Shown here: in pieces, positions 8,457 to 16,905 of the stretch
Layout of the letters: every line of letters starts with the position of its first letter
How positions within the stretch are numbered: the stretch's first letter is position 1
Assembly (NCBI GenBank): GCA_047611265.1
Contig: JBLFWM010000002.1
Span: forward strand, 62,001 to 126,000
Length of the DNA: 64,000 bases
Direction of reading: 5' to 3'
Origin: GCA-2698665 sp047611265
Lineage (GTDB): Bacteria; Pseudomonadota; Gammaproteobacteria; GCA-002705445; GCA-002716945
The notes under the pieces: model-generated
What the model was told of the DNA's origin: nothing
Databases searched by the model: none
Seen by the model: the letters and a program-made list of their open reading frames with translations, nothing else
Translations under genes and position numbers: made by a program

Positions 8457-9386
8457 CTATATACTCTTATTTTTTTTAAATAATCCATTTGCATAACCAT
8501 TGATTCTGGCAATATCAAAAAATAAAGCAGTTATCGGCAACATTACAAAAAATTTTCCACTCTTTGCTTCAAAGATTCTCTTAGATTTATAAAATGGAAT
8601 TACATACCCTCTCACAGCAAGATAACTAATTATAAACACTATAATGTATGTAATTTGAGAAAAAGAAATAACCAATAACGATACAATTAACATTAAAAAA
8701 TATAAATATGGTTTCTTATCTCCATAAGCACTCCATGCTGACTTAGAGTATAGTTTAATCTTGTTATAACCATCTCTAATATTAGCCGCAAAATTTATAC
8801 CAAAATATTTAAGACAAACGTCTTTGTTAATACTTCTTGTTAATGAGCTCTGTTTTGCTTTATTAATAAAATCAACATCATATCCAGCTCTACAGTTTTC
8901 AATGAAATACCCAATTTCTTTAAAAATTAATTTATTCATTAATGATCCTGTTAAACATATGCATTGGTTCTTAAAACCATATGTATGAGCAATAAAGCAT
9001 TTATCAACTGTATTCGTACCTTCCGTGTAGATTCTTCCAGAAACAATATCTGTTTTTTTTCTGTTATAACTAGCAACTTGGCTTTCTATCCAATTTAATG
9101 GTATATCAAGGCCACAATCCATATATATAATCATATTATTGGTAGAGTTTTTAATGCCTAGATTTATAGAACTACTAGGACTCTTTTTTCCAGAAAAAAA
9201 TATTTTTATATTTAAATCAGGATGTTTTATCGCCATATCATTAATAATCTTTACTGTATTATCATCCGAACCAGAATCAACAAAAATAATCTCGTTAGCG
9301 ACTAGAGTCTGATTTCTTAGGCACTCAATAGTTGACTTGATTGTTTTATCTTCATTATAGAATGGAAGTATTATTGATATTTTCAT
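8457..9386 (-). CDS. GT2 family glycosyltransferase with C-terminal membrane segments
   Basis: A 309-residue protein. The N-terminal GT-A domain starts ISIILPFYNEDKTIKSTIE and carries EIIFVDSGSDDNT and YMDCGLDIPLNW in place of the metal-binding DxD. After about residue 220 come two or three hydrophobic segments, so the enzyme is probably membrane-anchored and acts on a lipid-linked acceptor. It is the first gene after the ops-like element and hence the probable operon leader. Donor and acceptor are unknown. Confidence 0.8.
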   Translation of the reverse strand: MKISIILPFYNEDKTIKSTIECLRNQTLVANEIIFVDSGSDDNTVKIINDMAIKHPDLNIKIFFSGKKSPSSSINLGIKNSTNNMIIYMDCGLDIPLNWIESQVASYNRKKTDIVSGRIYTEGTNTVDKCFIAHTYGFKNQCICLTGSLMNKLIFKEIGYFIENCRAGYDVDFINKAKQSSLTRSINKDVCLKYFGINFAANIRDGYNKIKLYSKSAWSAYGDKKPYLYFLMLIVSLLVISFSQITYIIVFIISYLAVRGYVIPFYKSKRIFEAKSGKFFVMLPITALFFDIARINGYANGLFKKNKSI

Positions 9387-9402
9387 TAGATGAATTTAGG
9401 AT

Positions 9403-9412
9403 GGCTACCGCA
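9403..9412 (-). promoter_or_regulatory. ops-like RfaH recruitment element
   Basis: On the minus strand the sequence reads TGCGGTAGCC, 17 bases before the start codon of the glycosyltransferase gene. The E. coli ops core is GGCGGTAGC, so eight consecutive bases (GCGGTAGC) match. RfaH binds this element on paused RNA polymerase and then suppresses termination across long polysaccharide operons. The rfaH gene itself lies just upstream, which makes a chance match unlikely. Confidence 0.75.
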
Positions 9413-9433
9413 GTTGAATTTTATCTGTTCAAC
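9413..9433 (-). other. Hairpin immediately upstream of the ops-like element
   Basis: GTTGAA (9413-9418) and TTCAAC (9428-9433) form a perfect 6-bp stem with a 9-base loop directly before the ops-like element. There is no U-tract, so it does not look like a terminator. It could help polymerase pause at ops, but that is inference. Confidence 0.35.
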
Positions 9434-9471
9434 TAATGAACATAATAATATAAGAATAGAGTAATATCAAG

Positions 9472-9963
9472 TTAAAAGATTCGTTCAATAGAATTATTAT
9501 CAATAGTGGTTATATATTCATTATTTAAAAGCGATATAAGGATTTTTGATCTAGCATTGCCAGACTTCTCAAGGAAAATAGCAGTAAAATTAGAAAGCTT
9601 TCCTTTGGTAATAGAAACTTTAGATCCTTCCTTTATACCATTGTTTTCTATACCTTTAGTATCAATATTATACTTTAAAAAATCTATATAATCTTGATCT
9701 AGAAGATAAGGAATAGACAAATCTTTGTTCACTAGTAATCTAGAAATGCCAAAAGTGTTATTAATTTTCGAGAGATTCGAGTTTAGGGAGTCTAAAAAAA
9801 CAAAGATGTAATTGGAAAAATAGACCTCTTTGCATGAAATCCAGGCATTTCTTTGAAATTTTTGCCTCTCAATAACTGGAAGATAGCAGTCAAAACCTTG
9901 ATTATTAAGGTTTGTTTGTGCCCTATACTCCTGCTTTGGCTTAGTTTGTGCTATTGCCCACAT
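9472..9963 (-). CDS. rfaH: Transcription antiterminator RfaH (NusG paralogue)
   Basis: A 163-residue protein. The N-terminal NGN domain begins MWAIAQTKPKQEYRAQTNLN and continues with GFDCYLPVIERQK, close to the RfaH pattern; the C-terminal KOW-type part begins near IKEGSKVSITKG. RfaH binds RNA polymerase at ops elements and aids ribosome recruitment. The gene lies upstream of the glycan operon in the same orientation with no clear terminator between, so its own transcript may read into the operon it controls. Confidence 0.88.
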   Translation of the reverse strand: MWAIAQTKPKQEYRAQTNLNNQGFDCYLPVIERQKFQRNAWISCKEVYFSNYIFVFLDSLNSNLSKINNTFGISRLLVNKDLSIPYLLDQDYIDFLKYNIDTKGIENNGIKEGSKVSITKGKLSNFTAIFLEKSGNARSKILISLLNNEYITTIDNNSIERIF

Positions 9964-10026
9964 ATGTTCACCCTAAGAACAGATTAGAATAATAAAAAAG
10001 CCTTGTCAATAAAAGGGTAAAATATC

Positions 10027-11358
10027 TTAGTCTTCGTGGTTTCTTCCTATGCCAAAATACTTAATTCCAGTTCCTGCAAACTTATCAAGAGGATAAATAT
10101 TGCGTCCGTCAAATATCACAGGGGTTTTCATTGATTTAATGAACAAAGAGGTGTCTATTGACCAAAATTCTTTCCATTCTGTACAAATTAACAATGCATC
10201 AACATTTTTAATAGCTTGAGAGTAATTTTTTGTCTCACGGTAGAGTTTATGGTCATATATCCTCGTTTCTTCTTTCAAGCTTGCGATTGGGTCATAAGCG
10301 AGAACAGAGCCTTCATTCTCAAGTATTAGCTTAATCATTTCAATGCTTGGGGCATACCTAATATCATTCGTGTTAGGTTTAAAAGAAAGTCCCCACACAC
10401 CAATAGTTTTACCCTTGAGGTTATTTTTAAAATATTTTTTTATTTTAGAGAATAAATAGGTTTTTTGCTTATCATTGGTCAGGTTTACAGCTTTTAATAA
10501 CAAAGAGTTATGAGATAATTTTTTTGCTGTACCTATCAATGCATTTACATCTTTTGGAAAGCAAGAGCCTCCATAGCCACACCCTGGATAAAGAAACTCA
10601 TACCCTATTCTTTTATCGGAACCAACACCAATTCTTATATCTTCAATATCAACATTTAATTTATCAGCAATAACCGCAAGATCGTTAATAAAGCTAATCT
10701 TTGTAGCTAACATCGAATTAGCTGCATACTTTGTGAATTCAGCAGACTTAACACTCATGTTTTGAATTTTATTTTGCTTTCTATTAAAAGGTTTGTAGAT
10801 AGTATCAAATAAGGCCTGTAACTCTAAATCAGATGTTCCAATAATAATTCGGTCTGGCCTACTAAAATCTTCAATAGCAGAACCTTCTTTTAAAAACTCA
10901 GGGTTTGAGGCTATTTTTACAGTGAGATTCTTTTTTAATTTTTTTAATTTTTTTGCAAAGATATCTAATATTATTTCAGACGTTCCTACTGGTACAGTTG
11001 ATTTTTCAACAATAATCTTATTAGTCGTCATATGTTCAGCAATACTATTGCATGCCTTCTTAATACTAGTTAGATCAGCAAGGCCATCTGCTTGTGATGG
11101 AGTGTCCACAGCTAGAAATATTATATCTGAATGCTTTATAGCTGCAGAATATGATGAGGTAAAAGATAATCTATTGGCCTTAGTATTCTTAGCTACAAGT
11201 TTTTCTAGTCCATTTTCATATATAGGCATGACACCTTTTTTTAAACCATTAATTTTTTTCTTATTAGAGTCAAGACAACAAACATTGTGCCCAACATCTG
11301 AAAAACATGTTCCGGTTACAAGACCTACATAGCCTGTACCTATTATCGTTAATTTCAT
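10027..11358 (-). CDS. ugd: UDP-glucose 6-dehydrogenase
   Basis: A 443-residue enzyme that oxidises UDP-glucose twice to UDP-glucuronate. The NAD motif is IGTGYVGLVTGTCF at 5-18, the middle part has EFLKEGSAIEDF, and the catalytic cysteine lies in GCGYGGSCFPKD. The C-terminal nucleotide-sugar domain contains GLSFKPNTNDIRYAPS. Its start overlaps the stop of the O-antigen ligase-like gene by four bases. It supplies an acidic sugar precursor for surface polysaccharide. Confidence 0.92.
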   Translation of the reverse strand: MKLTIIGTGYVGLVTGTCFSDVGHNVCCLDSNKKKINGLKKGVMPIYENGLEKLVAKNTKANRLSFTSSYSAAIKHSDIIFLAVDTPSQADGLADLTSIKKACNSIAEHMTTNKIIVEKSTVPVGTSEIILDIFAKKLKKLKKNLTVKIASNPEFLKEGSAIEDFSRPDRIIIGTSDLELQALFDTIYKPFNRKQNKIQNMSVKSAEFTKYAANSMLATKISFINDLAVIADKLNVDIEDIRIGVGSDKRIGYEFLYPGCGYGGSCFPKDVNALIGTAKKLSHNSLLLKAVNLTNDKQKTYLFSKIKKYFKNNLKGKTIGVWGLSFKPNTNDIRYAPSIEMIKLILENEGSVLAYDPIASLKEETRIYDHKLYRETKNYSQAIKNVDALLICTEWKEFWSIDTSLFIKSMKTPVIFDGRNIYPLDKFAGTGIKYFGIGRNHED

Positions 11359-12923
11359 ATTTTATCCTTATAATTAATTCTGTTTGAAATTATAGATGCA
11401 AAAATCGTAAGAGTATATAGCATAAATAATATAGAGTGCTGGTGGGCAAGTACGACATGACTAACCATAAATGAAGAATAAGAGATAATAGTTGTCATTC
11501 CTAATAAGCCAACAATCATTGTTTCATTTTTAAAAATGAGAGCAGCATAAAATATTTTAAAATAAATACATAGTAGCAGCAAGAAGAGTATAAGCCCAAA
11601 CACTCCAGTTTTAGCAAATAAGTCAAGATACTGATTATGAGCATGGTTAAAACCTGCCGATGGATTACTAGAGTCTATTCGTATAGCAGGTATATCTTTA
11701 TTATTGATTTGATTAACAAGATTTTCATTAAATTTATCTAACCCCACTCCTAAATAAGGGCTTTCTTTAATCATATTTATAGAACCTTTCCAGACAATAA
11801 TTCTTGGTATAATAGATCCTGTGCTTTTCCATGACGTAGTTAATCCATTATTACTACCTAACTTTATATCGTTATAACCATCTATCACTCTATCTGACAC
11901 ACCAAACTGATATGAAAATAATATGACCGTCAAGAGGGCTGCTGCTATATACCTGATGTTAAATAAAAAAGTTTTATTCTTGATCAGGAAAAATAAAAAG
12001 ACCAGGGGAATAGCAAGTAATGGTCCTCTGCTACCAGAAAGCATGACAGCTAGTATTGCAAATAACATACCCAGCAAAGAAAGAATAGCTGACTTCGAAG
12101 AATTTTTATCATAGTTAAATAATATGAATGAGAAAAAGAAATGAAGCATACTAATATTGCCATATATAGTAGAAGTACTCATGTGTCCATACACCCTACT
12201 CTGTCCATCGATTAATGATGCATACAATGCATACAATCCAATTAATATGCTACTTATATTGATTACAATAAAAACTAATTCTAATTTAATTTTAATATCT
12301 CTTAAAAAAAGATAGAGAGGAATGGCAAAAAGAAAACGTGTGTAATTATCAAGCTCACGTGCATTAGAACCATGGGTTACCGAAGACCATAAGGCATAAT
12401 AAAATATTAATATAAGTAGAAACATTAATATTTTTTCATTAATATTTATAAATATTTTTCTCTTAAAAAATATAATATAGTAAAGTGAAATCATTGTTAA
12501 TAACAAGGAAACCAGGCTTAATCCATTTGAGGTAATAAGATTTAATAAAAAATATAGAGCTATCAATATTAATGAAATGTTTTTTATCATTGAATGTGGT
12601 TCAGTATCTTTCTTCAAGGGTAATGAAAAAGAATAGAACATTAGAGAGAATCCAAAAGAAAAAATTATATACCTTAAAAAAGTATGAGGTAATTTAAATA
12701 GACTTTCACCAGAAAGGATAAGCTTATAAATATCAGGCATTGAGTATGCGTTTAATAAACCAATAATTTCTTTTCCGTAAATCGTAAGAGATATGCCTTC
12801 AATAGTTAATCCATTAATTGCAAAACTTATAGGGGCAAACATTGAGATTAGAATAAGAAATACTGAAAATATTAAAAGTATATTTCTAGATCTTACATAG
12901 TGGTAAGGAAACCAGTTCATCAT
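11355..12923 (-). CDS. O-antigen ligase/polymerase family membrane protein (WaaL/Wzy-like)
   Basis: A 522-residue polytopic protein with roughly ten to twelve hydrophobic segments. A large polar loop near residues 345-420 carries GVGLDKFNENL and NHAHNQYLDLFAKTGVFGL; the HNxYL-type motif after a GVGxxxF motif is the hallmark of the O-antigen ligase superfamily. These proteins join or polymerise undecaprenyl-linked glycans at the periplasmic face. Whether this one is a ligase or a polymerase cannot be decided from sequence. It is followed directly by ugd. Confidence 0.8.
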   Translation of the reverse strand: MMNWFPYHYVRSRNILLIFSVFLILISMFAPISFAINGLTIEGISLTIYGKEIIGLLNAYSMPDIYKLILSGESLFKLPHTFLRYIIFSFGFSLMFYSFSLPLKKDTEPHSMIKNISLILIALYFLLNLITSNGLSLVSLLLTMISLYYIIFFKRKIFININEKILMFLLILIFYYALWSSVTHGSNARELDNYTRFLFAIPLYLFLRDIKIKLELVFIVINISSILIGLYALYASLIDGQSRVYGHMSTSTIYGNISMLHFFFSFILFNYDKNSSKSAILSLLGMLFAILAVMLSGSRGPLLAIPLVFLFFLIKNKTFLFNIRYIAAALLTVILFSYQFGVSDRVIDGYNDIKLGSNNGLTTSWKSTGSIIPRIIVWKGSINMIKESPYLGVGLDKFNENLVNQINNKDIPAIRIDSSNPSAGFNHAHNQYLDLFAKTGVFGLILFLLLLCIYFKIFYAALIFKNETMIVGLLGMTTIISYSSFMVSHVVLAHQHSILFMLYTLTIFASIISNRINYKDKI

Positions 12924-12925
12924 TA

Positions 12926-14599
12926 TTAGAATAGTCCAATAATATTTCCATCACTATCTAAATCAATTTTTTCAGCTGCCGGCACTTTTGGTAATCCAGG
13001 CATTGTCATTATGTCACCACACACCATTACGACGAATTCTGCACCCGCTGCCAATCTAACTTCTCTTATAGTAATCACATGGTCAGATGGAGCTCCTCTT
13101 AAAGTAGGATCTGTAGAAAATGAATATTGAGTTTTAGCTACACAAACAGGATATTTTCCATATCCGTTTTTCTGTAATTCTTCGATTTGCTTTTTAATCT
13201 TTGCTGGTGCTGAAATGCCACTAGCTCCATAAATTTTTTGTGCGATAGTCTCCATTTTAGACCATAAATCAAGATCATCTTCATATAGATATTTAAAATT
13301 ATTTTTAGATTCATCAATAACCTTAACTACAGTTTCCGCTAGTTCTTTAGCGCCCTTTCCTCCGTTTGCATGATGTGTTGAAGATACTATGGGCACATCC
13401 AATTCATCTGACTTATCTTGCAATATTTTTCTTTCAGCCGCAGTATCTGACGCAAAACCATTAATCCCTACAACAACTGGAAGACCATAATGTTCTTTTA
13501 AATTTTTTACATGTCTTTCTAAGTTAACAAGCCCTTTTTTAAGATACTCGAGGCCTTCTTTACTAAATTCTTCTTTAGGGCATCCTCCGTGATATTTTAA
13601 AGCTCTTATTGTAGCTACTAAAACAACAACAGATGGTGTTAAATTTGCTTTTCTACATTTAATATCTAGAAATTTCTCAGCTCCTAAGTCTGCACCAAAG
13701 CCTGCTTCTGTGACCACGTAGTCTGCAAGTTTAAGAGATGCTTTTGTTGCAATAACAGAATTACAGCCATGTGCAATATTAGCAAAAGGGCCGCCGTGTA
13801 TTATGGCAGGGTTATTTTCTAATGTTTGAACAAGGTTAGGCATTATTGCATCTTTAAGTAAAACGGTCATTGCTCCATGAGCATTTATATCTCTTGCAAG
13901 TATTGGTTTTTTTTCTCTTGTATATGCAACTACAATATCACCCAGTCTTTCTTTTAGATCAGCAAGGGATATTGCCAAACAAAATATTGCCATTACTTCT
14001 GATGCAACCACTATGTCAAAACCATCTTCCCTAGGATATCCATTACCAATAGACCCAAGAGAGCATACAGTTTTTCTAAGAGCTCTATCATTCATATCTA
14101 AAACTCTTTTCCATACAACCCTTCTTACATCAATATTTAAATCATTGCCATGATGTATATGATTATCTAACATGGCAGCTAAAAGGTTATTAGCTAATTG
14201 AATAGCATTAAAATCACCAGTGAAATGGAGATTAATATCTTCCATGGGAATTACTTGAGCCATGCCTCCTCCTGCCGCTCCACCTTTCATGCCGAAAACT
14301 GGTCCTAACGAAGGTTCTCTTATAGTTACAAGAGTTTTTTTGCCAATTGAATTCAATGCGTCTCCCAGACCTACAGAAGTAGTTGTCTTTCCTTCTCCCG
14401 CGGGAGTTGGGCTAATTGCGGTTACTAATATAAGTTTTCCATCTTTCTTATCCTCAAGACTATTAAGAAAATCAAGGGAGATTTTAGCTTTATAATGACC
14501 ATACGGCTCTAGCGAGTCCTCAGGTATATTGATTTTTTTTGCGATTATAGATATTTTTTCTAATTTTGCTGCTTGTGCAATTTCTATGTCTGTCTTCAT
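12926..14599 (-). CDS. fhs: Formate--tetrahydrofolate ligase
   Basis: A 557-residue ATP-dependent ligase making 10-formyltetrahydrofolate from formate. The P-loop is AISPTPAGEGKTTTSVGLGD near residues 59-78, followed by REPSLGPVFGMKGGAAGGG. I chose the ATG at 14597-14599 because GGGGAG lies seven bases upstream; an in-frame ATG eight codons earlier lacks such a site. It feeds one-carbon units to purine synthesis and to formyl transfer. It is followed by the O-antigen ligase-like gene, an unrelated neighbour. Confidence 0.94.
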   Translation of the reverse strand: MKTDIEIAQAAKLEKISIIAKKINIPEDSLEPYGHYKAKISLDFLNSLEDKKDGKLILVTAISPTPAGEGKTTTSVGLGDALNSIGKKTLVTIREPSLGPVFGMKGGAAGGGMAQVIPMEDINLHFTGDFNAIQLANNLLAAMLDNHIHHGNDLNIDVRRVVWKRVLDMNDRALRKTVCSLGSIGNGYPREDGFDIVVASEVMAIFCLAISLADLKERLGDIVVAYTREKKPILARDINAHGAMTVLLKDAIMPNLVQTLENNPAIIHGGPFANIAHGCNSVIATKASLKLADYVVTEAGFGADLGAEKFLDIKCRKANLTPSVVVLVATIRALKYHGGCPKEEFSKEGLEYLKKGLVNLERHVKNLKEHYGLPVVVGINGFASDTAAERKILQDKSDELDVPIVSSTHHANGGKGAKELAETVVKVIDESKNNFKYLYEDDLDLWSKMETIAQKIYGASGISAPAKIKKQIEELQKNGYGKYPVCVAKTQYSFSTDPTLRGAPSDHVITIREVRLAAGAEFVVMVCGDIMTMPGLPKVPAAEKIDLDSDGNIIGLF

Positions 14600-14683
14600 A
14601 ATTAAACTCCCCAAATTTGTCACTAAAATGAATAATAACTATAATCCTAATTTAGTCCAGATTCAAGAAGACTTGGGGTCAAA

Positions 14684-15478
14684 TTAAAATTTCTTAGCAT
14701 CTAATAATTGACATTCACCAGAAACTGGATCTTCTCCAGTTGTTGTTATTATCAAAGAACCAGAAACCCTATTGATTAATATTTCTTCTGATTTATTTGA
14801 GCCAAGAATATGTGTTGTTGAAAACTTAATATCCTCAAGTTCTTCTTCATTTACCCCAATTGATTCAACAAAAATATTTTTGCTTTCATTGAAATAAAAT
14901 GTCCGCTTTATTTGAGGAGTTTCACATAATATATAAACATTATTTTTGTTAAGCAATACTGAGTCTGATTTTTTATCTAAATCTATAGTATCCATTTCAT
15001 CAATTTTTATTTCTGCAGGTTGATCAGGTATTTCATTAAGGAACATGCTATCGGAAACTTTTCTATCAACACAAAATTCAAATGGAATTTTTAATAAACC
15101 ACTATCAAAAAGATGGAGCTCAACTTCAGAGTTTTTAATTACAAATAAATGTGTTTTATACCCAGTATAAATAGATTTATTATTCTTTGAGTTAATCGAC
15201 AAGCACAATCTATATCCACTATAATCACTGCCCATTTGACTGACTGAGATTTTACCTGGTTTGTTTATAAATTCTACTTTAGCGCTTTCATGATTAACAA
15301 GTTTCTGTTGGAGAAAGTTTTTTAATATTTTTTGGTAATTCTTTGGATACTCTCCGTAACTTTCTTCTGATAGTCTTTCAGTATTACGCTCTGGCATAAG
15401 TGCACCAGACATAGGAAGAAAGCTTTTAGAACAGCTTGAAATAATTAGCGCTAATGCTATAAGTAATATTTTATTCAT
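14684..15478 (-). CDS. Predicted lipoprotein of unknown function
   Basis: About 264 residues. The start MNKILLIALALIISSC has a lipobox ending at Cys16, so the mature protein is probably lipid-anchored. The rest is polar, with no domain I recognise. A longer frame runs back to 15562, but its first 28 codons (beginning MAELVDARDLKS) are a translation of the tRNA-Leu gene and should be discarded. The chosen ATG lies six bases after the tRNA 3' end, so mRNA and tRNA may share a transcript. No strong ribosome-binding site is seen. Confidence 0.65.
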   Translation of the reverse strand: MNKILLIALALIISSCSKSFLPMSGALMPERNTERLSEESYGEYPKNYQKILKNFLQQKLVNHESAKVEFINKPGKISVSQMGSDYSGYRLCLSINSKNNKSIYTGYKTHLFVIKNSEVELHLFDSGLLKIPFEFCVDRKVSDSMFLNEIPDQPAEIKIDEMDTIDLDKKSDSVLLNKNNVYILCETPQIKRTFYFNESKNIFVESIGVNEEELEDIKFSTTHILGSNKSEEILINRVSGSLIITTTGEDPVSGECQLLDAKKF

Positions 15479-15484
15479 AAATTC

Positions 15485-15568
15485 TGCCCAGGGCCGGAGT
15501 CGAACCGGCACGAGGTTGCCCTCGAGGGATTTTAAGTCCCTTGCGTCTACCAATTCCGCCACCCGGGC
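15485..15568 (-). tRNA. tRNA-Leu (UAA)
   Basis: The 84-base gene begins GCCCGGGTGGCGGAATTGG on the minus strand. Acceptor strands GCCCGGG and CCTGGGC pair, the anticodon loop is CTTAAAA (anticodon TAA), the long variable arm is class II, and the T-arm is GGTTCGACTCC. The CCA end is not encoded. In E. coli the equivalent gene (leuZ) is third after pgsA in glyW-cysT-leuZ; here it is the outermost of the three separated tRNAs. Confidence 0.95.
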
Positions 15569-15690
15569 GAGTGTTAATTTATTTGTAGACTTCTTAATAA
15601 ATATAGATGGTCAACATCTATTACTTAATAAGTATAATGGAATATAACATACTGACTGTTTATTAGTATAGAAATAATATTAAATATTCT

Positions 15691-16719
15691 TCATTTTTTG
15701 CTAGTATTCGTGAACCTTGCTCTATACTCGCGTGCTTTCACAAGAGCATCTTCAGGAGTAAAAAATCTATCACCTACCTTAACTTCATTAATTATATTTT
15801 TGCCTGCTTCATCAAGGACTTCTCGGATTAATAGCATATACTTATCAGTAGTGCTGACTACAATCCAATTTTTATCATGTCTGGAAATCAGTCCGCTCAT
15901 GAATGGATGATTCGAGGAATCACCGCCATGTAATGTAATATTTTTAATATGAACTTTTTTGGAGGTAGAATTAATGTATGTACTGGCACCCTCAAATGGA
16001 TCATCGAAGGCATTTATAAATGATGCTAGGCTATGAGATTCTAAATTCCAGTCTATAAAACCATTGTGTAAAGTTGATAATCTAGGTTGATAACTACCGA
16101 GATATTTTAGTTGAGGTTGCAAATCAAGATCTTTAGATTCAATAATTTTTTTTATTAGCTGTATATAAAATATCTCGAATCGTCCTAAATTATATTCCTC
16201 CCAGTCTCTTGGTGTAGTACAGGAGTTTGGAACAATAGTTGTTTCGTAATCAAGAAGTGGACCAGTATCAACTCCTTCATCAACAAGATGTACTAACGAA
16301 TTATGCAGCCTGTCATCGCGTAGAATTTGCCATGAAAAACCAGCACCTCCAGCATTTAGTGGCAATCTAAAATCATGAAAGTTTATAAGATTGTTTTTAA
16401 GAAAATCAATTATATCTCTCTTAAAGATAGTTCTTGATCCTATAGAGATAAAAAGTGTGTCATCAATATCTACTTCTTTTAATATATAGTTTTTAAACTT
16501 TTCATCTAACTTGTCATGAACAACATAATCAATATTTTTTTTAATTGAGCTTGATTGACTAGACGACGTAATCACAAAAGATTTAATATTCACAGAATCA
16601 TTAAACTTAATTAATTTATCAAATATTGGTGTTTCTCCAATAAAAACAATATTACTAAGATTTTTTATAAAAAACTTGTTGTTATTAATCATCTGGCTAC
16701 TCACAAATATATTATCCAT
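15691..16719 (-). CDS. Formyltransferase-family protein (methionyl-tRNA formyltransferase fold)
   Basis: About 342 residues from the ATG at 16717-16719; a TTG nine codons upstream and an ATG nine codons downstream are alternatives. The N-terminal half has the formyltransferase core: FHDFRLPLNAGGAGFSWQIL near residues 130-150 and VDEGVDTGPLLDYE, which holds the catalytic aspartate region. The C-terminal half begins near GFIDWNLESHSL. Related enzymes N-formylate amino sugars for surface glycans. It is the only protein gene between tRNA-Leu and the inverted tRNA fragment, and faces away from the second formyltransferase. Confidence 0.7.
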   Translation of the reverse strand: MDNIFVSSQMINNNKFFIKNLSNIVFIGETPIFDKLIKFNDSVNIKSFVITSSSQSSSIKKNIDYVVHDKLDEKFKNYILKEVDIDDTLFISIGSRTIFKRDIIDFLKNNLINFHDFRLPLNAGGAGFSWQILRDDRLHNSLVHLVDEGVDTGPLLDYETTIVPNSCTTPRDWEEYNLGRFEIFYIQLIKKIIESKDLDLQPQLKYLGSYQPRLSTLHNGFIDWNLESHSLASFINAFDDPFEGASTYINSTSKKVHIKNITLHGGDSSNHPFMSGLISRHDKNWIVVSTTDKYMLLIREVLDEAGKNIINEVKVGDRFFTPEDALVKAREYRARFTNTSKK

Positions 16720-16774
16720 GCTAGCATAAGAAATTTGGGTCAACAATAGCTCCCAGGATTAATAATAGTAATCA

Positions 16775-16828
16775 GACTTAAAATCCCTCGAGGGCAACCT
16801 CGTGCCGGTTCGATTCCAACCTTAGCCT
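16775..16828 (+). pseudogene. Chimeric tRNA remnant, Leu(UAA) 5' part joined to Cys 3' end
   Basis: Bases 16775-16813 are identical to 39 bases of the tRNA-Leu gene, from the anticodon stem through the variable arm into the T-loop. Bases 16804-16828 match the last 25 bases of tRNA-Cys, including the acceptor strand and discriminator, with one mismatch. The two matches overlap over the conserved T-arm. The fragment lies on the opposite strand to both parents. No matching acceptor 5' strand precedes it, so it cannot form a normal tRNA. Confidence 0.85.
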
Positions 16829-16905
16829 TTTATTCTCTATTAAGTTATTTGTAAATATGTTAAATTTAATCTCGTATAGAAGATTAATCTCTCAGAGAGG
16901 TAAAA

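Noticed and set aside
15479..15562. N-terminal extension of the lipoprotein frame starting MAELVDARDLKS
   Set aside because: These 28 codons are a translation of the tRNA-Leu gene; the lipoprotein signal begins at the ATG at 15478.
15603..15621. Perfect 7-bp hairpin (ATAGATG/CATCTAT) upstream of tRNA-Leu
   Set aside because: It has no U-tract for a terminator, and although a TTGACC lies in it, no convincing -10 box is at the right distance; left as an unexplained inverted repeat.
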